From the NCBI GenBank assembly GCA_042408195.1, contig JBHOQL010000075.1, positions 1 to 26,170 of the forward strand: DNA of 26,170 nucleotides, read 5' to 3'. Source of the stretch: SpSt-600 sp042408195. GTDB taxonomy: Bacteria; Chloroflexota; Anaerolineae; SpSt-600. Every line of letters starts with the position of its first letter. Position 1 is the first letter of the stretch. A model generated the notes under the pieces. It had not been told where the DNA came from. It made no database searches and worked only from the letters and a program-made list of their open reading frames with translations. The translations under genes and the position numbers were made by a program. Positions 13,549 through 21,300 of this stretch are shown here, piece by piece.

Positions 13549-14250
13549 ATGGCTGAGCTAAAAGATGAATGTGTAAAACCTGCCCGTGGGCCAATATTGC
13601 CCCCTACGGAGGCCCCGAAAGCTAAACCAACAACCTCAGAGAAGGAGGTAAAGATGATTGCCCGCGTTGGTCATGAGGCTATTGATTTTGAGGCTAATGC
13701 TTACATTGAAGGAGTCGGCTTCAAGCCCATCCGGCTCTCTGATTACAAAGGAAAGTGGATCGTCTTATGCTTCTACCCCGGAGACTTCACCTTTGTCTGA
13801 CCCACTGAGCTGGCGGCAGTTGCCGCCCGTTACGAAGAACTGAAAGCTCTGGGTGTGGAAGTCCTGGCTGTCAGCACTGATAGCCGCTTCGTCCACAAGA
13901 TCTGGCAAGAAGAGGAACTCTCCAAAATGGTTCCCGGTGGCGTACCGTTCCCGATGCTTTCCGACCCGGGTGGGAAGATTGGCTCTGTGTATGGTGTATA
14001 CGACGAGGCCGCCGGTGTGGACATCCGTGGGCGCTTCATCATTGATCCGGACTTCATCATCAGAGCGATGGAAGTACTAACGCCCGAAGTGGGACGGAAT
14101 CCTGAAGAACTGTTGCGCCAGATCAAAGCTTTCCAGCATGTCCGGGCCACAGGCGAGGTCACCCCTTCCGGATGGCAGCCTGGCAAGCCTGCTCTGAAGC
14201 CTGGTCCAGACCTGGTGGGCAAGGTTTGGACGGTTTGGAAACCCGAGTAG
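13549..14250 (+). CDS. prxU: Selenocysteine-containing peroxiredoxin (AhpC/TSA family), TGA at 13798-13800 read as Sec
   Basis: Peroxiredoxins reduce hydrogen peroxide and organic peroxides with an active-site thiol. Here the frame opens at ATG 13549 and runs to an in-frame TGA at 13798-13800, then continues open to TAG 14248-14250. The residues around the TGA read FYPGDFTFV-U-PTEL, the canonical peroxidatic motif in which this position is always Cys or Sec. Downstream are EVLAVSTDSRFVHKIW, the FPMLSDPGGKIGSVYGVYDE segment and RGRFIIDPDF, all normal for the family. Total length is 233 residues, with Sec as residue 84. The resolving Cys position near the C-terminus reads EVTPSGWQPGK, so the usual resolving Cys is absent. 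A second start (ATG 13654, site AAGGAGG) would give the standard N-terminus; the extra 35 residues carry Cys8. Rubrerythrin follows 60 nt downstream. Sec-type PrxU enzymes are known in anaerobes. No sel genes are in the window. Confidence 0.93.
13808..13831 (+). promoter_or_regulatory. Bacterial SECIS element of the peroxiredoxin gene
   Basis: Starting 11 nt after the TGA is a strong hairpin: GGCGGC (13812-13817), loop AGTT, GCCGCC (13822-13827). It is extended by a T.C mismatch and three more pairs (13808-13810 with 13829-13831). A G lies in the second loop position, and the loop begins 17 nt past the UGA. This fits the bacterial SECIS layout (short stem-loop inside the coding region, G in the first two loop bases, loop about 16-37 nt from UGA). 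It would recruit SelB with Sec-tRNA. Confidence 0.8.
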
Positions 14251-14256
14251 ATCACG

Positions 14257-14282
14257 ACCGCCCCGGCAGTCGCTGGGGCGGT
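14257..14282 (+). terminator. Hairpin between peroxiredoxin and rubrerythrin genes
   Basis: ACCGCCCC (14257-14264) pairs with GGGGCGGT (14275-14282), followed by TAATTTAA. The T-run is poor, so it may act as a partial terminator or mRNA stabiliser that sets different levels of the two proteins. Confidence 0.5.
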
Positions 14283-14310
14283 TAATTTAAGCAGAAAAAA
14301 GGAGGTACCT

Positions 14311-14814
14311 ATGCGCAAGATGACCAAAGCTAACTTGGAAAGCGCCTTTGCAGGGGAAAGCCAGGCGTATACTAAATACCTCATCTTTGCCGAGCAGGCA
14401 GAGCGAGAAAATTTCCCCAACGTCGCCCGCCTTTTCCGGGCTATAGCTTTTGCTGAGCAGGTACACGCAGCCAATCACCTGAAGGCCCTCGGATATCTGG
14501 GTCAGACGGCGGAAAACCTCCAGACTGCCATCAACGGCGAGACTTATGAGGTCGAAGAGATGTACCCTGCTTACCGTGCCGTCGCTGAACTGCAGGAGGA
14601 AAAATCCGCTGTCCGAACCACAAGCTGGGCACTGGAAGCAGAAAAGGTCCACGCTGGGATGTACGAACAAGCCCGGCAGGCAGTACTGGCAGGTAAAGAC
14701 GCCACCGTGGGTGACATCTACGTTTGCGAAATATGCGGTTGGACAGTGGAAGGAAAGGCTCCTGACCGCTGCCCGATCTGCAATGCGCCTAAGGAGAAGT
14801 TCCGCAAATTCTAA
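14311..14814 (+). CDS. rbr: Rubrerythrin
   Basis: Rubrerythrin is a cytoplasmic non-haem diiron peroxidase that reduces hydrogen peroxide in anaerobes, using a rubredoxin-type centre to receive electrons. The 167-residue protein has the N-terminal ferritin-like helices starting KANLESAFAGESQAYTKYLI, with ligands in AFAEQVHAANH and EEMYPAYRAVAE, and later WALEAEKVHAGMYEQA. The C-terminal rubredoxin domain has CEICGWTVEG and CPICNAPKEKF (two CxxC pairs). The ATG at 14311 follows AAAAAAGGAGG. It lies directly downstream of the Sec-peroxiredoxin, and both probably belong to one oxidative-stress unit ending at the terminator at 14847. Confidence 0.96.
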   Translation: MRKMTKANLESAFAGESQAYTKYLIFAEQAERENFPNVARLFRAIAFAEQVHAANHLKALGYLGQTAENLQTAINGETYEVEEMYPAYRAVAELQEEKSAVRTTSWALEAEKVHAGMYEQARQAVLAGKDATVGDIYVCEICGWTVEGKAPDRCPICNAPKEKFRKF

Positions 14815-14846
14815 TCATCTTTCAGGCTAAGACGGAGAACCACGCG

Positions 14847-14877
14847 AGCCCTCCGGTTTCCCGGAGGGCTCTCTTTT
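14847..14877 (+). terminator. Intrinsic terminator after rubrerythrin
   Basis: Perfect 10-bp stem AGCCCTCCGG / CCGGAGGGCT with loop TTTC, followed by CTCTTTT. It lies 33 nt past the rubrerythrin stop. Confidence 0.9.
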
Positions 14878-14949
14878 CAATGGCTATCCGTCAACAGTAA
14901 GGGTAATTCACAACTCCTGCACCTTAAGGTGAAACGAAAATTTCCCGTT

Positions 14950-14972
14950 CCCCTGGCAATTCCAGGGGTTTT
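14950..14972 (+). terminator. Second terminator-like hairpin before the M50 protease gene
   Basis: CCCCTGG (14950-14956), loop CAATT, CCAGGGG (14962-14968), then TTTT (14969-14972). It backs up the rubrerythrin terminator or acts as an attenuator. It overlaps the likely promoter of the next gene. Confidence 0.5.
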
Positions 14973-14982
14973 ATGCTAAAAT
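14954..14982 (+). promoter_or_regulatory. Possible extended -10 promoter for the 14973-22323 unit
   Basis: TGCTAAAAT (14974-14982) has the TGn plus TAAAAT pattern of an extended -10, with a poor -35 (TGGCAA, 14954-14959) 17 nt upstream. If used, it begins transcription near 14989 and implies that the protease starts at GTG 15015, not ATG 14973. Confidence 0.35.
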
Positions 14983-16136
14983 TGAAAGGACAAAATTTTG
15001 CGGGGGTTCGTTTGGTGGGTTCTATAAGGTTGGGCAAAATCTTCGGAATACCCGTGATGGTCCATTATACATGGTTCATTGTCTTCACCCTGATAGCCCT
15101 TTCCCTCTCCACTCAGTACTTCCCCTCCCGTTACCCCCACTGGAGCAACTGGACCTACTGGGCGATGGGCATAGCGACGGGTCTGTTGCTCTTCCTCTCT
15201 GTCCTCACCCATGAGCTTGCCCACAGCTTGCTTTCCTCCCTTCAGGGGATACCGGTGCAACGCATAACCTTATTCCTTTTCGGAGGTGTAGCCAGCATAT
15301 CAAGGGAATCAGCTACACCTTTAGGGGAATTTTTAATGGCTCTGGCTGGCCCCATGACCAGCCTTGCCATAGCTGGAGGCTTCGGCTTCCTCTGGCTGCT
15401 GAGCAACTTTGCACTCAAATTCCAGCCCCTCGCTGCTCTCAGCGCCTACTTGGGAATAATAAACCTCAGCTTGGCCCTGTTCAACCTCATCCCCGGTTTC
15501 CCCCTGGACGGCGGAAGGCTCCTGCGCTCTTTCCTCTGGGGAATAACCGGAAATTACCGGAAAGCCACAGAAATAGCCATAACGGCCGGAAGGATCATAG
15601 CCTTCTTTTTCATCATCGGAGGAATAGCCTGGGCTGTCACAGGCCACTGGCTCGATGGGTTATGGCTGGCCTTCATCGGCTGGTTCTTGGATAACGCTGC
15701 TACCCAGAGTTACAGACAACTCATAAGCAAGGAAGCCCTCAAAGGAGTTAAAGTAAGGGAACTCATGAGCCAGGAATGTCCTACTGTCCCTGCCTCCCTC
15801 ACCCTGAATGACCTCGTCTACAACCACGTCCTGCCCCACAGCACCCGTTGCTTCTTCGTCCAGGAAGGGGAAAAACTCAAGGGTATGGTCACCCTCCACC
15901 ACCTGAAACTGGTCCCGCAGGTCAAATGGGGTTTGGTAACGTTGGCAGAAGTTTTAACCCCCATGGAGAAGCTCCTGAAAGTTAGACCGGAAGACGAGGC
16001 CCTCGATGCCTTGGAACTGATGGTGGAAAACGATGTAAACCAGGTGCCCGTGGTGGAGGGGGATAAAGTAGTGGGGCTACTCCGCCGGGACCACCTCCTC
16101 CAGTTCATACGGACCAGGCTGGAACTGGGGATTTGA
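14973..16136 (+). CDS. Site-2-type zinc metalloprotease (M50 family) with CBS domains
   Basis: This membrane protein of up to 387 residues belongs to the SpoIVFB/Rip3-like branch of intramembrane proteases. About six hydrophobic segments lie before residue 250. The zinc site is TxHELAHS (His80, Glu81, His84) and the third ligand region is NLIPGFPLDGGRLLRSF. Two CBS domains fill the C-terminus (VRELMSQECPTVPASLTLND, and later VLTPMEKLLKVRPEDEALDA and VNQVPVVEGDKVVGLL). CBS domains often bind adenine nucleotides, suggesting energy-sensing control. The family N-terminus normally starts just before RLGKIFGIPV, so GTG 15015 with a GGGGG site is a good alternative start. Substrates may be membrane-tethered regulators such as anti-sigma factors; this is not shown here. 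Confidence 0.92.
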   Translation: MLKLKGQNFAGVRLVGSIRLGKIFGIPVMVHYTWFIVFTLIALSLSTQYFPSRYPHWSNWTYWAMGIATGLLLFLSVLTHELAHSLLSSLQGIPVQRITLFLFGGVASISRESATPLGEFLMALAGPMTSLAIAGGFGFLWLLSNFALKFQPLAALSAYLGIINLSLALFNLIPGFPLDGGRLLRSFLWGITGNYRKATEIAITAGRIIAFFFIIGGIAWAVTGHWLDGLWLAFIGWFLDNAATQSYRQLISKEALKGVKVRELMSQECPTVPASLTLNDLVYNHVLPHSTRCFFVQEGEKLKGMVTLHHLKLVPQVKWGLVTLAEVLTPMEKLLKVRPEDEALDALELMVENDVNQVPVVEGDKVVGLLRRDHLLQFIRTRLELGI

Positions 16137-16138
16137 GC

Positions 16139-17320
16139 ATGGTGGAAGTAGACCTCTTCGATCTCTTAGAGCAAGGTTCAGCGAACTTGCCCTCTTTCCA
16201 TCGGGAACGCTGCCTGCGTTATCGCTATTACCTTAATCGCTGCGAGCTCTGCCTAAAAAATTGCCCTGCTGGAGCTATTAAAGAAAGCTTTTACCTTGAG
16301 CTGGATGAAGGTAAATGTATCGGATGTGGGATTTGCTGGCAAGTTTGTCCCACCGAAGCCTGGGCCTTCTCCAGAAGCCCGGAGAAAACCCTCAGGGAGA
16401 CCATTCTTTCCCTGAAAGCCGCAGGGCAAGAATTTGTCTGCCAGCTTAGAGCGTCCCAGGACCAGATCCTTTCCAGAGCCTCTATAGCAGTGAACATCAA
16501 GCGGTGCCTTGCCTCCCTATCCTTACCCCTTATTCTTGAGGCCGCCCTCGCTGCCGGAGAACTTTGGCTCAACGATGAGCTATGCCCCCAGTGCCCAATG
16601 GGCTCTGCCCATGGCCTTATCGTAAGACAGGTTCAGAAGGCAAATCTTATCCTCAAAGCTTTCGGGAAAAATGAGGCTGTCCACCTCAAGTCCTCCTTAG
16701 CCTATGGAAACGGGCTTACTTCTGTCCCGCTTTACCCGGGGGATGAACCGCTCCTGGACCGGAGGGGAGTATTCTCTCTGCTTCGTGAGGAAATAATTGG
16801 GCTCGCCAGGAAAACATTGGGGGAAGCTTTGGAAAGCTTTTTGGGCCCCCTCTTCCCGCTAGATAGCCTCCCCAAACACTTACCCGAACAACGGCTGAGG
16901 CTCGTGAGGGTTCTGACCCTTCTTGGTCTACCTGGGGACGAAGAAATACCCATCTCCGAACTGCCTTTCGGTCTAGTGGAAGTGGAAGGGCGATGCACTG
17001 CCTGCGGCCTGTGTGCTAATCAGTGTCCTACAGGCGCCCTCAACCTTCTCCAGGACCGGGAAAGATTTGCCCTTGAATTTATCCCTTTGGCCTGTATAGG
17101 GTGCAAAGTCTGCGAGGGCTATTGCCCAACTAAAGCTGTAAGGGTCAAGCCCACTTTTTCCTTCCCCTCTGTATTACGTCATCCAAAGTTGAACCTTGTT
17201 ATGGGAGAACTGAAAATTTGCCAGAAATGCGGCAAACTCTTTGGCCCCTTGGAGGGGGAGGAACTCTGCCGGATTTGTCAGCACTCCCTCTACCCTCCCG
17301 GCGAAAGTCTGGCCGGGTAG
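16139..17320 (+). CDS. Multi-cluster 4Fe-4S ferredoxin-like protein with C-terminal zinc ribbon
   Basis: The protein of about 393 residues has two ferredoxin modules separated by about 215 residues. The N-terminal pair is RCELCLKNCP (Cys35, 38, 42; one usual Cys is missing, though Cys25 may substitute) and CIGCGICWQVCP (Cys60-70). The C-terminal pair is CTACGLCANQCP and CIGCKVCEGYCP, both complete. A zinc ribbon follows (CQKCGKLF and LCRICQ, about 12 apart). The middle region has a further CPQCP pair. It is a cytoplasmic electron carrier or redox scaffold, but the redox partner is not evident. The ATG is 2 nt past the protease stop; a TTG at 16133 overlapping that stop is also in frame. I do not recognise a named family for the whole protein. 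Confidence 0.85.
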   Translation: MVEVDLFDLLEQGSANLPSFHRERCLRYRYYLNRCELCLKNCPAGAIKESFYLELDEGKCIGCGICWQVCPTEAWAFSRSPEKTLRETILSLKAAGQEFVCQLRASQDQILSRASIAVNIKRCLASLSLPLILEAALAAGELWLNDELCPQCPMGSAHGLIVRQVQKANLILKAFGKNEAVHLKSSLAYGNGLTSVPLYPGDEPLLDRRGVFSLLREEIIGLARKTLGEALESFLGPLFPLDSLPKHLPEQRLRLVRVLTLLGLPGDEEIPISELPFGLVEVEGRCTACGLCANQCPTGALNLLQDRERFALEFIPLACIGCKVCEGYCPTKAVRVKPTFSFPSVLRHPKLNLVMGELKICQKCGKLFGPLEGEELCRICQHSLYPPGESLAG

Positions 17321-17343
17321 AAGCTTCAAAAGGAGGTGCCGCT

Positions 17344-18336
17344 ATGAAACTTCTCATGCTTTCGGCAGAAGAAGTGCGCAAAGCTGTCCCGATGGCTGAA
17401 GCAATAGAAATAGTAAAAGGAGCCTTTGCCCAGCTATCTACCGGGAAAGCCAACGTCCCGCTGAGGACTCAGCTCCCGGTGGAAAAGCATAAGGGTGTCA
17501 CCCTCTTTATGCCCGCTTACCTTTCGGAAAGCGATGCCCTTGGCGCAAAAGTTGTTTCAGTTTTCCCCGGAAACCTGGACAGAGGCCTCCCTACTATTTT
17601 CGCCATTGTGATCGTGGTAGACTCAGAAACTGGCTGCCCGGTGGCCCTCATGGACGGAACCTACCTAACCGCTCTCAGGACCGGAGCAGCTTCCGGCGCT
17701 GCTACAGACCTCCTCGCCCGCAAAAATGCCAGAGTTGCGGCCATCTTTGGAGCTGGCGCTCAAGCCAGAACCCAGCTCCTGGCCGTGTGCGAGGTCCGGA
17801 AGATTGAGAAAGTTTGGGTCTACGATGTAGTCAGGGAAAGGGCCGAAGCCTACGCCTCTGAAATGAAAGGTTTCGGACCTATCCCTTCCGACATAAGAGT
17901 TGCTTCCTCCCCAGCCGAAGCCGTCCGCGAGGCCGACATTATCTGCACGGCCACCACTTCCTCTACCCCCGTCTTCAACGGAGAAGACCTAAAACCCGGT
18001 ACGCACATAAACGCCATTGGCTCTTTCACTCCCCAGATGCAGGAAGTGGACGAAATCACCATCCGGCGAGCGAGCAAAATAGTGGTAGATTCCCGCTCAG
18101 CTTGTTTAGCCGAAGCTGGCGACTTGATCATCCCCATAAGCAAAGGGGTCATATCCGAAAAGGACATCTACGCTGAACTCGGAGAGATTGCCGCTGGCCT
18201 TAAGCCCGGTCGCGAGAGGGACGACGAAATCACTTACTTTAAGTCCGTGGGGAACGCTGTTCAGGACGTCTCAGTGGCTAAGAGAGTCCTGGAGAAAGCC
18301 CGGGAACTGGGGCTCGGAAAAGAGGTGGAAATCTGA
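17344..18336 (+). CDS. Ornithine cyclodeaminase / mu-crystallin family NAD(P)-dependent enzyme
   Basis: The 330-residue protein has the family layout. The N-terminal substrate-binding region includes MLSAEEVRKAVPMAEAIEIV, the basic LRTQLPV and a later GAKVVSVFPGN. The Rossmann segment includes AAIFGAGAQARTQLLAVCEV (GxGxxA) and ends in GSFTPQMQEVDEITI. Members include ornithine cyclodeaminase, alanine and lysine dehydrogenase-like enzymes and ketimine reductases; the sequence alone does not choose between them. The open frame begins earlier (17218), but ATG 17344 has an AAAAGGAGG site and the correct family N-terminus. The gene lies between the Fe-S protein and the large membrane fusion protein, with short gaps suggesting cotranscription. 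Confidence 0.9.
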   Translation: MKLLMLSAEEVRKAVPMAEAIEIVKGAFAQLSTGKANVPLRTQLPVEKHKGVTLFMPAYLSESDALGAKVVSVFPGNLDRGLPTIFAIVIVVDSETGCPVALMDGTYLTALRTGAASGAATDLLARKNARVAAIFGAGAQARTQLLAVCEVRKIEKVWVYDVVRERAEAYASEMKGFGPIPSDIRVASSPAEAVREADIICTATTSSTPVFNGEDLKPGTHINAIGSFTPQMQEVDEITIRRASKIVVDSRSACLAEAGDLIIPISKGVISEKDIYAELGEIAAGLKPGRERDDEITYFKSVGNAVQDVSVAKRVLEKARELGLGKEVEI

Positions 18337-18354
18337 GGGTTAGGGAGGAAAAGG

Positions 18355-21300
18355 GTGAAACTCAGGAGGCTGGGACCGGACTTTCTGGCAGCATTTGTCC
18401 TCCTTCTGCCCCTTGTCGTGCTTTTCTGGCCTGTAACTTTCGGTGGAAAAACCCTCATCCCGGCCGATAACCTCTTCGCCTTTGAGCCATGGAAAAGTTT
18501 CGCCGCGGATGTGGGAGTATCTGTTCCCCACAACGAGCTCTTGAGCGACCTAATCCTTGAAAACTATGTCTGGAAGAAGTTCATCCTGGAATGCATCCGG
18601 AACAAGGAGCTTCCCCTTTGGAACCCCTATATTTTCACCGGAATGCCCTTCCTGGCTACGGGCCAGCATTCAGCCCTCTACCCTCTTTCCCTGCTCTTCT
18701 ACATCATCCCTCTGCCCAGGGCCTACGGAATTTTCACCGTCCTCCAGCTCTGGATTGCAGGGCTTTCCATGTACTTCCTGGCCAGAGTTTTGGGGATGAG
18801 ACGTCTTGCCAGCACAACAGCGGCTTTGGCTTACGAACTCAGTGGTTTCTTCGTGGTCAGCGTTGTTTTCCCAATGATAATAGCGGCAGCGAGCTGGCTC
18901 CCGGCCATCCTGGCCTGCATCGAAATGACCCTACGCCGCCTGCGGGAGGGCAGGAAATCGCCTCTGCCCTTCACCATACTGGGAGCTATATTTATCGGCC
19001 TTCACTTTCTGGCCGGCCACCCCGAAATCTCCTACTACGTCGCAATGGTGGCCGCTTACTTCGCCCTGATCAGGGTTATTACGTTCTATATCCGGGAACG
19101 CCGGCCTTCCTTCTTGGCAAGGTCCTTCCTCTTCCTCGGAATAATGGCCGTTACGGGAGCAGGCCTCGGGGCAATCCAGCTCATCCCCCTTTACGAAGTC
19201 GCAAGGTTCAACTTCAGACAGGGCATGGTCACCCTGGAGGATGTGCTGGGCTGGGCCTACCCCACCCGCCAGGTGCTGACCTTCCTCATGCCCGACTTCT
19301 TCGGCAACCCGAGCCACCACGCCTATTTTGATCTGGCCACAAAGAAGTGGCTTCCGGTGACGGTAAATTACCGCGGGGAACCCATTAACACCATCTTCTG
19401 GGGGATAAAGAACTACGTGGAAGCCGGCAGCTACATGGGCCTTTTGACCTTGGCCCTCGCCCTGGCCGGAGCCTTCCTGGGCCGAGACCGGGGGATAAAG
19501 TGGACTTTCTCCGCTCTGGCTGTGCTCTCGCTGCTCTTTGCCTTCGGCACTCCGCTTTACGCCCTGCTCTATTACTTCCTGCCCGGATACAACCAGCTTC
19601 ACTCCCCTTTCCGCTGGGTTTTCCCTTACACTCTGAGCATAGCCATTCTGGCCGGGTTTGGCATTGAAGAAGTGCGAAAACTCAGGCCACTCCTCCCTTG
19701 GCTCATCGTTCTTCCAGGCCTTACTGGCCTCCTGTTCTGCCTGATCTCCTTCCTCCATCCTGAACCCTTCTTCTCCCTGGCCGACCGTTTCCTGGCCCAC
19801 TCCGACTTAGCTCAGGGAGCCTTCTCCGACGGCCGGATGTTCTTCTCCTACGAATGGTGGAACTTCTTGCGTTTCTCCCTATTCTTGAGCCTAGCAGGTC
19901 TGGCCCTGCTGGTAGGCAGGAAAGAACGTTTTAGCGCCCTCCTCCCCGCCGTAATCGCTGCTGACCTCCTCTGGGCCTGGTGGGGGTTCAACCCCGCTGT
20001 CGACCCCGTCCTCCTCCGGTTCACCCCCCCGATGGTCGAATTCCTGAAAAGCGACCAGGAACTCTATCGCATAACTTCTTTCAATCTTCCAGGCGAAAAG
20101 ACCTTCTGGCCCAATGTGGGGATGCTCTTTGGAATCCAGGACGTCCGAGGCTACGATTCCATCATCCCGAAACAATACGCCGACTTTATGAAGGCCCTCT
20201 CACCCCAGTGGGACTTGCTCTACAACCGCATTTCCCCCATCTATACCCCTTTCCGGGAAGCCCTTGACTCTCCCCTGCTGGACCTCCTGAACGTCAAATA
20301 CATCATAACGACTCAGGAAATAAGCAATCCGGGCCACACCCTGGTCTACGATGGCGAGGTCAAAGTCTACCGCAACGATGATTACCTTCCCAGGGCTTTC
20401 ACCTCCAACTGTGCCTTGCACGTTGCAGAAGAGGACCTCCCTAAAGCCCTGCAGGAACTCAGATCGCCGAGGTGCGTGGTCCTGGAAAGAGGCTCCAAAC
20501 CCTGGCAGTACGATCCCAAAGACCCGCCTCTGCCAGAAGGCTTGGGAAAGATAGGAGAAGCTCAGGTCGTCTCCTATTCCCCAACTCAGGTGGAAATATC
20601 CGTTACTCTACCTGAAAGGGGCCTCCTCGTCCTGACTGACGCCTTCTTCCCAGGTTGGAAAGCCTACGATGGGGATATGGAATTGAAACTTTACAGGGCC
20701 TACGGCAACTTCCGAGCCGTGATCCTGGAACCTGGCACTCACCGCGTCCGCTTCAAGTACAGCCCAATGTCCTTCAAGCTGGGCCTCTATGCCTCCTTCA
20801 TCGCTTTCAGCGCTCTTCTCTTCCTTTCAGGCTACTGGCTCTGGCGCAGGATCTACCGGGAAGAGGAAGAGACGACCCTGAGCCGTGTGGCCAAGAACAC
20901 TTTCATCCCAATGGGGCTGGCCTTCGCCAATAAGCTCATTGACATGGCCTTCGCCATGCTCATGCTCCGGATTCTGGCCCCTGAGGGAGCGGGCCGCTAC
21001 CAGTTCGCTGTAATTTTCATAGGTTACTTTGAAATCCTCACTCGGTTCGGCCTGGGAATACTTCTCACCAGAGAAGTGGCCAAGGACAAATCCCAAGCTA
21101 ACCGCTACATCACCAACGTTACCATCCTAAGGCTCTTGCTCTGGCTTTCCTCTTGGCCCCTGATGGCTTTCATCCTCTTCCTTTACGTCCGCTACGCCGG
21201 CCTAACCTCCGATACAGCCTTCACCGTAGGCCTCTTCAACCTAGCGCTGCTCTTCAGCCTTCTTTCCGATGTGGTGAGTTCCGCTTTCATGGCCTGGGAG

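Noticed and set aside
13549..13800. Peroxiredoxin as a truncated pseudogene ending at TGA 13800
   Set aside because: The frame continues intact for 149 more codons, the stop falls exactly on the catalytic position and a SECIS-like hairpin follows. Selenocysteine explains all of these better.
18931..19800. 289-codon minus-strand gene
   Set aside because: It is antisense to the YfhO-like half of the fusion. Its Glu/Gly-rich composition is the mirror of hydrophobic codons and no domain is visible.
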